Part shown: positions 27,497 to 36,806 of the stretch, piece by piece | Numbering within the stretch: the stretch's first letter is position 1 | Layout: each line of letters starts with the position of its first letter | Origin: UBA7960 sp964624065 | Lineage (GTDB): Bacteria; Bacteroidota; Bacteroidia; Bacteroidales; UBA7960 | Reading direction: 5' to 3' | Assembly: GCA_964624065.1 (NCBI GenBank) | Contig: CAZUWF010000003.1 | Coordinates: 62,001-126,000, forward strand | DNA length: 64,000 nucleotides | The notes under the pieces: generated by a model | Told to the model about the DNA's origin: nothing | The model's input: only the letters and a program-made list of their open reading frames with translations | Databases searched by the model: none | Position numbers and translations under genes: made by a program

Positions 27497-29182
27497 ATGT
27501 TTAAATATATTGCCCAAAAAATCCTGAAGCAGCTGACTGCCTGCGCTGCCGTAGGTTTATGGTCCTGGCCTATGCTACTTTTGCCGCCGGCATTGGCCCA
27601 GCAGGGCAATTATTCTTACGAAGGTCAAACAAGCATCTTGGCAGTTCAGCCGGAGTCAGGAGTGGCCTATGCCTGGCAACTGTATAACCAAGTTGAAGGG
27701 ATTAATCTAGCGAGAGTTCCTGGCAATTGCCCAGCAAACCAGGCTTTCTTTGTAGGAGGTGTAAATGTTGGCGATGCGGTGGAAGTGAAGTGGTTGAGGG
27801 CAGGGTTTTATTATTTCAAGGTAACAGCCACGACCGAATGTACCAATAACCTTAGGTTGGGCAAAATGGAGGTCCGAGAATTTCCATCTGCGGATTTGCT
27901 CAAGCCCGATCCCGTTTGTTCGGGCGAGGTGGCAACCGTAACAATTGAACTAATAAAAGGGGCAAGGCCAATGGTTGTTACCATATCTGATGGAATCAAC
28001 ACATGGACTTTCGACAGCATTACAGAGACATTCCAGAGCTTCCCATTGGTTCCAACACCAACCGAGCCAGGCGATCATATGCTAATGGTTACCTCTGCCA
28101 CTGATGTTTTCGGAATGACCAACGACACCATCAGGGATCCGGTTCCCCTTACGATTTTTCCCTTGCCACATTTAGAGGCAGTACCGTCGTATGGGCCGTT
28201 TTGTATCTATGACGCTCCCGTTGTATTTAAAGAAACCGACGGCGTTTTTACCTACAACGGCAATGTAATTTCAGGTTGGGATCCGAGAAATTCTGGTTCG
28301 GGTATTCATAATGTTTACTATACGGTGACAGACCCAGAAACCGGATGTAAAAACACCTGGTTGGTTGAAATAACCGTATATCCATTGCCAACATTTTCAT
28401 GTCCTTCTTACGGGCCTTTATGTTTGGGAGATCCTCCGATTTCGTTCACCGAAAAAGGTATGTTTACCCATAATGGCAAGGTTATTTATGGTTGGAATCC
28501 TGACAAAGAGGGTGTTTTTGTAATTAGGCACCTTTATATCGATGATCAAACTGGTTGCGAAGGTTGGTGTGAGTTTGAGATTGAGGTTCAGAAAGCGGTA
28601 CTAGCAGATGCGGGCATCGACCAATTCATTAGGTTGCAGGTGCCGCCAAACACATCTACCCCAATGTCCGTTAATATATGGCTTCAAGGAAACAACCCGC
28701 GTCCCGTTACCGGTCATTGGACGTTTGAATCGGGACCTGAAAACTCCACCGCGCCAATTTTAAACAATCCTTCAATGCACTACACACAAGCAACCTGGCC
28801 TAAACCTTCAAATGGTGTTTATGTATTCAGGTGGACCGTGAACAACATAGCCTGCCCGGTTAGCCGCGATGAAACAACCGTTGAGCTTATTCTTCAACCA
28901 CTCGTTCCTGACGGATTTACACCTGATGGTGATGGAGTGGGCGATGTGTGGACACTTTCTGGTCTAGAACACTACCCCGACCACGTGGTAAGAGTTTACA
29001 ATCACTGGGGCACGCTTGTTTACGAAGCTGCACCGTATGACAAACCATGGGACGGTGTGGCAAATTCAGGACACGTGATTAGCGGAAAAGGTCAAAAGCT
29101 ACCAGCTGGAGTTTATTTCTTTGTATTAACACTTGAACAAGGCTTGCCACCTTTGACGGGCGCCGTGCATTTGTTCTATTAA
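27497..29182 (+). CDS. Secreted protein with type B (gliding motility-associated) C-terminal sorting domain
   Basis: About 561 residues. A basic N-terminus and hydrophobic helix ending PPALAQQGNY form the signal peptide. The middle part has two successive similar units, each built on a core like SYGPFC or SYGPLC and followed by a YNGNVISGWDP or HNGKVIYGWNP strand, so an internal duplication is visible. The last 90 residues, from VPDGFTPDGDGVGDVW through VRVYNHWGTLVY to PAGVYFFVLTL, are a complete type B CTD, the signal used by SprB-like proteins for T9SS export. It ends 24 bases before porP/sprF. I chose the ATG at 27497 over a TTG at 27482. Confidence 0.86.
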   Translation: MFKYIAQKILKQLTACAAVGLWSWPMLLLPPALAQQGNYSYEGQTSILAVQPESGVAYAWQLYNQVEGINLARVPGNCPANQAFFVGGVNVGDAVEVKWLRAGFYYFKVTATTECTNNLRLGKMEVREFPSADLLKPDPVCSGEVATVTIELIKGARPMVVTISDGINTWTFDSITETFQSFPLVPTPTEPGDHMLMVTSATDVFGMTNDTIRDPVPLTIFPLPHLEAVPSYGPFCIYDAPVVFKETDGVFTYNGNVISGWDPRNSGSGIHNVYYTVTDPETGCKNTWLVEITVYPLPTFSCPSYGPLCLGDPPISFTEKGMFTHNGKVIYGWNPDKEGVFVIRHLYIDDQTGCEGWCEFEIEVQKAVLADAGIDQFIRLQVPPNTSTPMSVNIWLQGNNPRPVTGHWTFESGPENSTAPILNNPSMHYTQATWPKPSNGVYVFRWTVNNIACPVSRDETTVELILQPLVPDGFTPDGDGVGDVWTLSGLEHYPDHVVRVYNHWGTLVYEAAPYDKPWDGVANSGHVISGKGQKLPAGVYFFVLTLEQGLPPLTGAVHLFY

Positions 29183-29206
29183 AAAACTTTTTAAAGTCCA
29201 CAAGCC

Positions 29207-30148
29207 ATGAAAAAGAGCACAGTTTTTTTAGCAGCCGTTGCAACAGCACTTCTTACCATAAATGTTGGTGCACAGCAAATGCCAATGTACGGGCAGTACC
29301 TTTTTAACAGTACAATAATTAATCCGGCACAAGCTGGATCAAGCAACTGTAGCGCCGTTGGTGTGGTAGGTCGCCAGCAGTGGGTAGGGTTGAAAGGAGC
29401 GCCCCGAACTTTTGCAGTGTACGGTAACTTTAGGTTGCCAGCAAATCTTGGTTTGGCTGGCGGTATTTACCAGGATAATATTGGAAAGATAAAAGAACTC
29501 AACCTGCAGGTGGATGTTGCTTACCATTTAAGGCTGACGCGCACAATGGCCCTCGGAGTTGGGATTAGGGCGCAAACTAATGGAACTAGCATTGATTTGA
29601 CCGACTTTCAGTTTGCTGAAACATCAGATCCATGGTACGGCAAAATTACCGAAAACAAGCGGTTTTTCAACACCGGAATAGGTTTACTGTTATATAGCCC
29701 ATCGTTTTATATTGGATTTTCGGTTCCAAAGATATTGCGAAACGTATTTGCCGAAGACGCTACCCTTGGAAGGCTTGCCTCGGAATTACACATTTTTTCC
29801 TACGGAGGGGCCAATCTTTCGTTTAACCAGGCTCTGGTTTTTAAGCCAAGTTTTTTGCTAAAGTATGCACACAAATCTCCCCTGCAGACCGATTTAAACA
29901 TGGTTTTTGGATTCAACGAAAGGTTGGATTTTGGAGCAATGGCCCGTACTGATTTTTATAGAGGACTAGATGCTGTTGGATTGCTATTTGGAATTACAAT
30001 TGGGGAATCAATACATTTCGGATACAAATACGAGTATCCAATGAACCACCTTAACCTGGTATCAAGGCAAACCCACGAAGTTTCGCTGCGATACAAATGG
30101 TGTGCCGGAAGGAAGCACAAAATTGCCTCTCCCCGATATTTTCTTTGA
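29207..30148 (+). CDS. PorP/SprF family type IX secretion outer-membrane protein
   Basis: A 313-residue outer-membrane beta-barrel with a signal peptide (1-22, ending NVGAQQ). The opening MPMYGQYLFNSTIINPAQAG is the PorP/SprF signature, and RQQWVGLKGAPRTF follows as usual. In this family SprF escorts type B CTD cargo such as SprB to the surface. Its place directly after a type B CTD gene, and downstream of a giant repeat protein, matches the sprB-sprF arrangement. Which of the upstream proteins is its partner is inferred from adjacency. Confidence 0.92.
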   Translation: MKKSTVFLAAVATALLTINVGAQQMPMYGQYLFNSTIINPAQAGSSNCSAVGVVGRQQWVGLKGAPRTFAVYGNFRLPANLGLAGGIYQDNIGKIKELNLQVDVAYHLRLTRTMALGVGIRAQTNGTSIDLTDFQFAETSDPWYGKITENKRFFNTGIGLLLYSPSFYIGFSVPKILRNVFAEDATLGRLASELHIFSYGGANLSFNQALVFKPSFLLKYAHKSPLQTDLNMVFGFNERLDFGAMARTDFYRGLDAVGLLFGITIGESIHFGYKYEYPMNHLNLVSRQTHEVSLRYKWCAGRKHKIASPRYFL

Positions 30149-30849
30149 CCCTTTTAATTTTAAAGTGCGAATTTGAGGGAAATTAATTGACCTGATTTGA
30201 CTATGAATACTTTTGAAATGACAACTAGAGAAAAAAATATTTAAAGAGATGGGTTTAGAGCCCTGCAGATTGTTAAGTTTTGTTTGTTATCCCTTCACAA
30301 ATTATTGCCCTCCAAACCGAAAAGAAGCAACGGGCGAGTTACCGTATAAAGGCAAAAATGATTAATCAGTGAACGCCTCGGGGCAAAAATTACTTTACTC
30401 AAATCGACATAGAACTGCGTTTCAAGAAACCCGAACGCTTTTCAGCCTTTTCTAGGTCGATAAAAATGACACACTTTTAAGATTATACTGAGATTTTGTT
30501 CGAATCGCGGAACCGAATCCCTTCAGCATCGATCCGTAATTTTGCAATTTCTCCGCACTAGAGACCTTATTGTAGATATGAAGTGGCTTCGAACTTCAGG
30601 TTGGGCCACATAAACTTTCGCTTGAGTCTCTTCTGAGTTAAGAAGTATTGCTATTGTGGACAGCAGGGGGATTAACCCTATGGTTAACGCGAGACGGTTG
30701 CTCAAATCAATCACCTACAACCCGCTGCTAACAGCAACGTACCTCCAAGGCGCTTCCAATTTGCAAGAGGAAGCCAAGAATGGGCTGGAAGGCGGGCTTT
30801 TGAAAGTGACCAAGTTGGCATTATCGTTACAATTGGTTACTCCAAAAAG

Positions 30850-31207
30850 GTAATTATGGGAAGCTGCTAAGACCATCGCCCACAATATGGCTGGCAATGC
30901 AAATATCTACGCACCTTATGGAACAATAAAGGTTCGCATTAATTTGTGAGAAACAGAAATGGGCAGCATTTTTAAGCCTATAATTGGGGACCAAGGAATT
31001 GGAATTCAAGTAAAACCTCCCGCCAAATTGTTGGATTCGTACAGCCAAGATGAACGAAAGGGGCAGTACAATCATTTCGGTGTTGGGCTTGGCTTTTTAC
31101 CTCTAAAAAGAAATTGCAAAACTCCCCAAACGAAAAATAAACCTTAAGAGCAAGATTGGCGCAGGCAATAGTGTTTTCTTTGAACGATAACTTGAACGTA
31201 TTTTGAA
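30850..31207 (+). pseudogene. Decayed histidine kinase, C-terminal ATPase part
   Basis: Broken frames on the plus strand keep the order of a NarL-partner kinase: TIAHNM (usual xIAHNLMP), then YGTIKVRINL, a G1-type IIGDQGIGI near 30985, a G2-type FGVGLGF near 31080 and, after a frame change, LKSKIGAGNSVFF just before the end. Stops and at least one frameshift separate the pieces. The order and spacing, together with the response-regulator remains that follow, support a dead two-component operon. Confidence 0.5.
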
Positions 31208-31242
31208 ACAATAGGAGCAAAAACACCCAAAATCATCCAAAA

Positions 31243-31930
31243 ATGAAAGCGCAGTCAAAAATCTTTTAATTTCTGCCTGCCATCCAATTGTTTGAAGGGG
31301 CAATAAAGTATGTTCTCCGAAAGGATAGACCAGGGAAATTTCTGTCACGCCAGACCACTTGCCGAAACCTTTGAATTCCTGAAAAGGGAGAGCATTGGCT
31401 TGCTCTTTTGAGATATGTACTTCCTCTACGGGAACAATATTGAGTTAACCGACCAATTTTCACCCAGATATCCCGAACTTAATGTTGTTGTTTTTTCGGG
31501 AATGGATGCAATTATTAATGCACCACCGGTTTTGAGACCGGGTGCAGATTGCTGAATTAACAAGTTATGCTGTCCAGGTGCATTGAAAAGCACAATAGAT
31601 CAAATTCTTTAATGTGAGCATTTATCTCTGAGGAACCGCTGCCACAATTGAAGTATAACAAAAGAATAAAACCCCAAGATTCGCCGTCTGACAATGAACA
31701 GGAGGTTTTAAGGTTGCCCAAGTACGGTGGCGGAATCCTCGAAAAGAAAAACACACTTTCTTTGCAAAGGCTACAAATTGCCCAATTTATTGAGGATTAA
31801 AGAAAAACCATATGTTGAGGACACGTTCCAAACGATGAAATTTTTCGAAAATAGTTTATAATGAAATAGCCTCAAAAACAATAAAGGGGCTGCATTTTTG
31901 AATATGTGTTCGATTTCGGCACACTTTTTG
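31243..31930 (+). pseudogene. Decayed NarL/LuxR-type response regulator
   Basis: From an ATG at 31243 the plus strand reads KIF-stop-FLPAIQLFEGAIKYVLRKD (usual KILIADDHxLFxEGLKxLL). After a frame change come LLF-stop-DMYFLYGNNIEL (the phosphorylation-site Asp is kept), RYPELNVVVFSGMD, RPGADC-stop-INK and ALKSTIDQIL. These are the successive elements of a receiver domain, in order. Past 31665, EQEVLRL and, in another frame, remnants resembling a LuxR helix-turn-helix follow. At least four stops and two frameshifts show that it is dead. Confidence 0.6.
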
Positions 31931-32145
31931 CTCTGATTACATAGCAAATATTTTCTATCATAGTTTTTTCTTGTTGTTTGGTTTGACCAGGGTTTGTAAA
32001 CACAAACCCTGGTTTTTGTTTGGTCCGAAAAAGGTTTGAGAAGCAACCCCAAAACTCTTACCTTTGCCTGGGCCTTCATTGGCTGTTTCGACACTTGGTT
32101 CCACTTTGCTTCGATGCTTTATAATTTTTGTCTTTAAAACCCTAC

Positions 32146-34938
32146 ATGAACAAAAAGCTCTTTTTACTGGATGCAATGGCGTTGATTTATAGAGCCTACT
32201 ACGCCTTTAACAAGAACCCGAGGATAAACTCCAAGGGTATGAACACATCAGCCGTATTCGGCTTTGCCTCGACTCTCCTCGAATTGCTAAAAAGTGAAAA
32301 ACCCACGCACATTGCTGTTGCCTTCGACTCGAAAGGGCCGACCATTAGACACGACCAGTATGCAGATTACAAGGCCAATAGGCAAGAAGCCCCCGAAGAC
32401 ATCATATTGTCAATTCCATACATCAAGAAACTTATTGAGGGCTTCAACATTCCGGTAGTTTCCCTTGACGGCTACGAAGCAGATGATATTATCGGCACCT
32501 TGGCCAAAAAGGCCGAAGCCCAAGGTTTTGAGGTATATATGTTAACGCCCGACAAAGATTTCGGACAATTGGTTTCAGAAAAAATTTTCATGTACAAACC
32601 TTCCAAGTTTGGAGGTGGTTACGAAAAATGGGGACCTGCCGAGGTTTGCGAAAAATTTGGAATAGACCACCCCGAGCAGGTTAAAGATATTCTTGGCCTC
32701 TGGGGTGATGCTTCCGACAATATTCCGGGTGTACCTGGAATTGGAGAGAAAAAGGCCAAGTTACTTGTAAAAGAATTTGGTTCAATAGAAAACCTGCTAA
32801 ACAACCTTGAAAAGGTCAGGGAAAAAAGGAGCGCCGAATTGATTAGGAACAATCACGAAATGGCCACACACTCCAAAATGCTCGCGACAATTATTCTTGA
32901 CGTGCCAGTGGAACTCGACCTTGATTCAAAAAAAGTATCCGAACCAAATTTTGGGCTACTGAAGCCATTATTCGAAGAGCTGGAGTTTAAAACATTTGCG
33001 CGGAGGTTTTTTGCAGAGCACAGCTTGGAGTCAAATAATACCGCCAAAATGGGTGTGACAGAAATCAAGCAGATGGATTTATTTGGCCAGGTGGGTTTGT
33101 TTGAAGAGGTTTCGCTGGAAGATAAAATTGAAAACCTCAAAAAAAACAACAACTACAAAACAATTACTTCTAAGGATGAAATAGAAGACCTTTTCTCTCA
33201 ATTGGTCAAGGCACGAAACTTCTGCTTCGACACCGAGACAGATAGCCTGGAGCATATTGACGCCAACTTGGTCGGTATTGCTTTTTGCCTCCAACCAGGA
33301 ACGGCTTTCTACTTGCCCCTGCCTGACAATAAAAATGAAGCCACCAAAACACTCAAGCTGCTGCAACCCGTTTTTGAAGATTCCGAGATTGAAAAAACCG
33401 GCCAAAACCTGAAGTACGACATAGGTGTGTTGGCAAATTATGGAATTTCTGTCAACGGCCGGCTTTTCGATACCATGCTGGCTCACTATCTCCTTCAACC
33501 CGACATGCGACACAATATGGATGTGCTGGCACGCTCCTATCTCGGCTACACCCCAGTTGGGATCGAAGAGATCATTGGAAAAAAGGGGGCGTTGCAAAAA
33601 AGTATGAGATCCATTCCGGTTGACGTGGTTTCGGCCTATGCCTGTGAAGATGCCGACGTAACCATGAAGCTTCGAAAAGTGTTCGAGCCAATGCTTAAGG
33701 AACAAGACTTGCTCGAGCTTTTCTTTTCGTTAGAGACTCCTCTTGTGCCAGTGCTTACACTTATGGAGCGAAACGGGGTTTGCATCAACGAAAATGCCCT
33801 TGAGGAATACTCAAAGGTGCTTGAAGGAGAGATTTCAAGGATTGAGGCAGAAATATACACTATGGCCGGCACGAGTTTCAACGTTTCCTCGCCAAGGCAA
33901 CTTGGCGAAATTTTATTCGAAAGGCTGAAGATTTCCGACAACGCAAAAAGGACCAAAACCAAGCAATACAGCACCAATGAAGAGATTTTGGTCAATTTGA
34001 GCCACAAGCATCCAATTGTTGGCAAGGTGCTTGATTATCGCTCCCTTTCCAAACTTAAGTCAACTTACGTTGATTCGCTTCCAAAGCTGGTAAATCCATC
34101 CACAGGTAGAATTCACACGTCTTACAACCAGGCGGTGGCTGCCACAGGAAGGCTTTCGTCAAACAATCCCAACCTACAAAACATACCCATCAGAACCGAC
34201 CAGGGTAGGTTAGTTAGGAAGGCATTCGTAACCTCTGGCCCTTCTTACAAGTTGCTCGCTGCCGACTACAGTCAAATAGAACTTAGGATAATTGCCTCCC
34301 TGAGTGGCGACAGAGGTATGATAGAAGCCTTTGAAAAAAATCATGACATTCACACTGCAACAGCATCAAAGGTTTACGGCGTGGCCATGGACGACGTGAC
34401 GAAGGATATGCGCAGAAATGCAAAAACGGTGAATTTTGGAATTGTTTACGGAATTTCGGCCTTTGGGCTTTCGCAGAGGATAAACATTCCAAAGGCCGAG
34501 GCAGCAAGGATAATCAACCAGTATTTCGAAAAGTACCCGGGAATAAAGAACTATATGGACCAAACCATTGCTTTTGCCAAAGAGCATCAATACGTTAAAA
34601 CCATTTTGGGCCGCCGTAGGTATATAAGCGACATTAACAGCGCCAATGCCATGCTAAGGGGCTACGCTGAGCGCAACGCAATCAACGCACCGGTTCAGGG
34701 CACTGCCGCAGATATGATCAAACTGGCAATGATATCGATTTATGACGAAATGAAAAAACTAAATCTTCGCTCCAAAATGCTAATGCAAGTGCATGACGAA
34801 CTTGTTTTCGAGGCACACGTTGACGAAATTGAAGTTTTGAAAAACATCGTTGAAGAAAAAATGAAAAATGCCGTAAAATTGAAGGTGCCAGTAGTGGTGG
34901 AGGTAAATGTTGGCGAAAACTGGCTGGATGCTCATTAG
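32146..34938 (+). CDS. polA: DNA polymerase I
   Basis: A 930-residue, three-domain polymerase. The 5'-nuclease domain (about 1-290) has LLDAMALIYRAYYAF, DSKGPTIRHD and DGYEADDIIGT. The 3'-5' exonuclease domain (about 330-520) keeps the metal site FDTETDSL, so proofreading is probably active. The polymerase domain has motif A DYSQIELRIIA, motif B RRNAKTVNFGIVYG and motif C QVHDELVFE. Role: Okazaki fragment processing and repair synthesis. The ATG at 32146 is used; a TTG 18 bases earlier is also in frame. It is a single gene on the plus strand, with no operon partner visible. Confidence 0.97.
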   Translation: MNKKLFLLDAMALIYRAYYAFNKNPRINSKGMNTSAVFGFASTLLELLKSEKPTHIAVAFDSKGPTIRHDQYADYKANRQEAPEDIILSIPYIKKLIEGFNIPVVSLDGYEADDIIGTLAKKAEAQGFEVYMLTPDKDFGQLVSEKIFMYKPSKFGGGYEKWGPAEVCEKFGIDHPEQVKDILGLWGDASDNIPGVPGIGEKKAKLLVKEFGSIENLLNNLEKVREKRSAELIRNNHEMATHSKMLATIILDVPVELDLDSKKVSEPNFGLLKPLFEELEFKTFARRFFAEHSLESNNTAKMGVTEIKQMDLFGQVGLFEEVSLEDKIENLKKNNNYKTITSKDEIEDLFSQLVKARNFCFDTETDSLEHIDANLVGIAFCLQPGTAFYLPLPDNKNEATKTLKLLQPVFEDSEIEKTGQNLKYDIGVLANYGISVNGRLFDTMLAHYLLQPDMRHNMDVLARSYLGYTPVGIEEIIGKKGALQKSMRSIPVDVVSAYACEDADVTMKLRKVFEPMLKEQDLLELFFSLETPLVPVLTLMERNGVCINENALEEYSKVLEGEISRIEAEIYTMAGTSFNVSSPRQLGEILFERLKISDNAKRTKTKQYSTNEEILVNLSHKHPIVGKVLDYRSLSKLKSTYVDSLPKLVNPSTGRIHTSYNQAVAATGRLSSNNPNLQNIPIRTDQGRLVRKAFVTSGPSYKLLAADYSQIELRIIASLSGDRGMIEAFEKNHDIHTATASKVYGVAMDDVTKDMRRNAKTVNFGIVYGISAFGLSQRINIPKAEAARIINQYFEKYPGIKNYMDQTIAFAKEHQYVKTILGRRRYISDINSANAMLRGYAERNAINAPVQGTAADMIKLAMISIYDEMKKLNLRSKMLMQVHDELVFEAHVDEIEVLKNIVEEKMKNAVKLKVPVVVEVNVGENWLDAH

Positions 34939-35224
34939 AGCGGAGAAAGGTTACAAGCTAAGAGGCAAGGGCTAAGGGTGAGGAAACGGAAATTTCGAAT
35001 TGCAAGGTGAGAATTAAAGGTTGTTTTACCAATCAACAATAAATGAGTGTTTACTATTAAGGACTGTTATGTTTTTACCAAATCCTTGCTGTCGCTATAA
35101 CTCCTTGTTGGGTTCGCTATTTTTGCTTCGCATCTACCCCAAAACCCGCTAACCCTCACAACGCCTAAAGCCTTAAACCCATAAACCTGCAAACCTATCC
35201 ACATCTCAACTTCCCAACCTATGT

Positions 35225-36652
35225 TTATTCCTTAACTATATTCCTATAGTGCACGTATCGTCTCCATACTTCCATAACGTGGTTGTAAGTTTCCCAGCCC
35301 CTAAGATATCCGTGCCGCACCACATCATCTCGATAATACTTTGATTTATTTCTAATGTAGTAATCAACGCTTCCGATCCACTTTGCAGGATCTTTGCCAT
35401 ACTTTTCTGCAAGCTTTATTGCGTCAATTATATGCCCAGGGCCCGAATTGTACGCACCCAACACGAAACTTATCCGTTCGAGGGAGTCATCAACAAACTT
35501 TTGAAGGGTTTTATCAAGGCTTTTCAAGTACCTAATTCCTGCCTTAATGTTGTCTTCGATGGTCGAAAGCGAATCTAACCCTAAACCCTCGGCCGTTGAA
35601 GGCATTATTTGCATTATGCCCCTTGCTCCAGCCCAAGATGCCGTGTCGTGTACAAACCTTGACTCTTGGTAAACCAAGGATGCAATCAATCTCCAATCCC
35701 AACCGATTATTCCAGCGTGCTTCTTTAGGTAATCATCATACGGTGAAATTTTGCTCCCGAAAAGAGAGTGAAATTTGCCGCCAGCCCTAAAAACACGGGG
35801 AGGCGACTCAAAATACCTACTGAAAATGGATCTGTATTCTTTCGTTTTGGTAAATTCATCAAGCCATTGATTAATTGCTTTCAATAGTTTTGGAGTTTTT
35901 TTTCTAACAGCCCAAGTCAAGCCCAATTGACCAGTTAGGGCATTCTCAAGGTCAAGAAATGGGAAAAATGCCCTGTTGGGCCGAGCAATAATTTCGTCGC
36001 AAACGGTGTAATCAATTTCGCCATCAGCCACCATTCTTATCAGCTCTTCCTCGTTTAGGTCTAATTCTACAGCCCTTATGGTAATTCCAAGCGCCCTGCT
36101 CAAGCTGTCAATGGTTTCCTTGTAAGATGCCCCTGCTTGAACAAAAATTGTGTGACCATCAAGGAATGAAAAGTCAGGCCCTTTCTCATTTTCGGTAATC
36201 CTTGCGGCCGGGTTGGTTTTTTCCTGATTCATACGCTGCACCAAAATATGCCTCGAAAAGGCATAGGGCCTTGTAAAGTCAACTTTCTCGTTTCGCTCGT
36301 GGGTTCGATTGAACCTCAAGGCAAGAATGTCGCAATCCCCCTGATTAACCAAACAGTCAAGTTTACTGTCAATACTGTTTTCAGGCTTGATTTCCAAGAG
36401 TATTCTCAGGTGTTTGCAAAATGCCGCAAGCATTTCGAGTTGAAACCCCCTTGGCTCCGCCCGATAAACAAAATAGCTTGATGGGCTGTGGTTTGTGGTT
36501 GCATAAAGTACCCCCCTTTCAATTATTTCGGGCAGGTCAACAATATCTTTTCGTGCTTGGTGTCGAGAATCCAAAATCACAAATAAAAAGGCAACCGCCG
36601 AGGCCACAAAAAAGCCCCCGTTCACGCTAAAATTCGTTAATTTTGTCCCCAT
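35225..36652 (-). CDS. MltF-like membrane-bound lytic murein transglycosylase
   Basis: A 475-residue protein with an N-terminal membrane anchor (about 11-28). A periplasmic solute-binding domain (about 40-270; RGVLYATTNHSPSSYF, KVDFTRPY) is followed by an SLT lysozyme-like domain (about 300-430) with catalytic Glu in LVYQESRF and the motifs GARGIMQIMPSTA and LGAYNSGPGHI. This is the MltF layout. The enzyme cleaves peptidoglycan glycan strands to 1,6-anhydromuropeptides, and the solute-binding part regulates it. It is divergent from holB, and no operon partner is seen. Confidence 0.9.
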   Translation of the reverse strand: MGTKLTNFSVNGGFFVASAVAFLFVILDSRHQARKDIVDLPEIIERGVLYATTNHSPSSYFVYRAEPRGFQLEMLAAFCKHLRILLEIKPENSIDSKLDCLVNQGDCDILALRFNRTHERNEKVDFTRPYAFSRHILVQRMNQEKTNPAARITENEKGPDFSFLDGHTIFVQAGASYKETIDSLSRALGITIRAVELDLNEEELIRMVADGEIDYTVCDEIIARPNRAFFPFLDLENALTGQLGLTWAVRKKTPKLLKAINQWLDEFTKTKEYRSIFSRYFESPPRVFRAGGKFHSLFGSKISPYDDYLKKHAGIIGWDWRLIASLVYQESRFVHDTASWAGARGIMQIMPSTAEGLGLDSLSTIEDNIKAGIRYLKSLDKTLQKFVDDSLERISFVLGAYNSGPGHIIDAIKLAEKYGKDPAKWIGSVDYYIRNKSKYYRDDVVRHGYLRGWETYNHVMEVWRRYVHYRNIVKE

Positions 36653-36806
36653 ATTATCAAAAAATTAATTTTCACGAAGTTAGGAAAAATTTTCGCAAGG
36701 AAGTACCCTTAGGTTTTTTCTCGAAACCTATTCGGAAATATTTTCCTAACCTCCGCATTATGCAAGGAAAAAGGATATTACAATTCTAAATTAACAATGG
36801 GTTACA

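Larger units (their letters stand above)
30149..32145. other. Gene-poor stretch with decayed genes
   Basis: Two kilobases between porP/sprF and polA without an intact gene. The second half (30850-31930) carries recognisable remains of a two-component pair listed separately. In the first 700 bases I see only short unrelated frames. The polA promoter should lie in the last 100 bases, where TATAATTTTTG (32120-32130) is a weak match. Confidence 0.5.

Noticed and set aside
33079..33705. 208-codon open frame antisense to polA
   Set aside because: Shadow of the exonuclease part of a fully conserved gene; no family features.
35195..35203. DnaA-box-like CTATCCACA between polA and the MltF gene
   Set aside because: A single near-match without a cluster of boxes or an unwinding element; not evidence for oriC.
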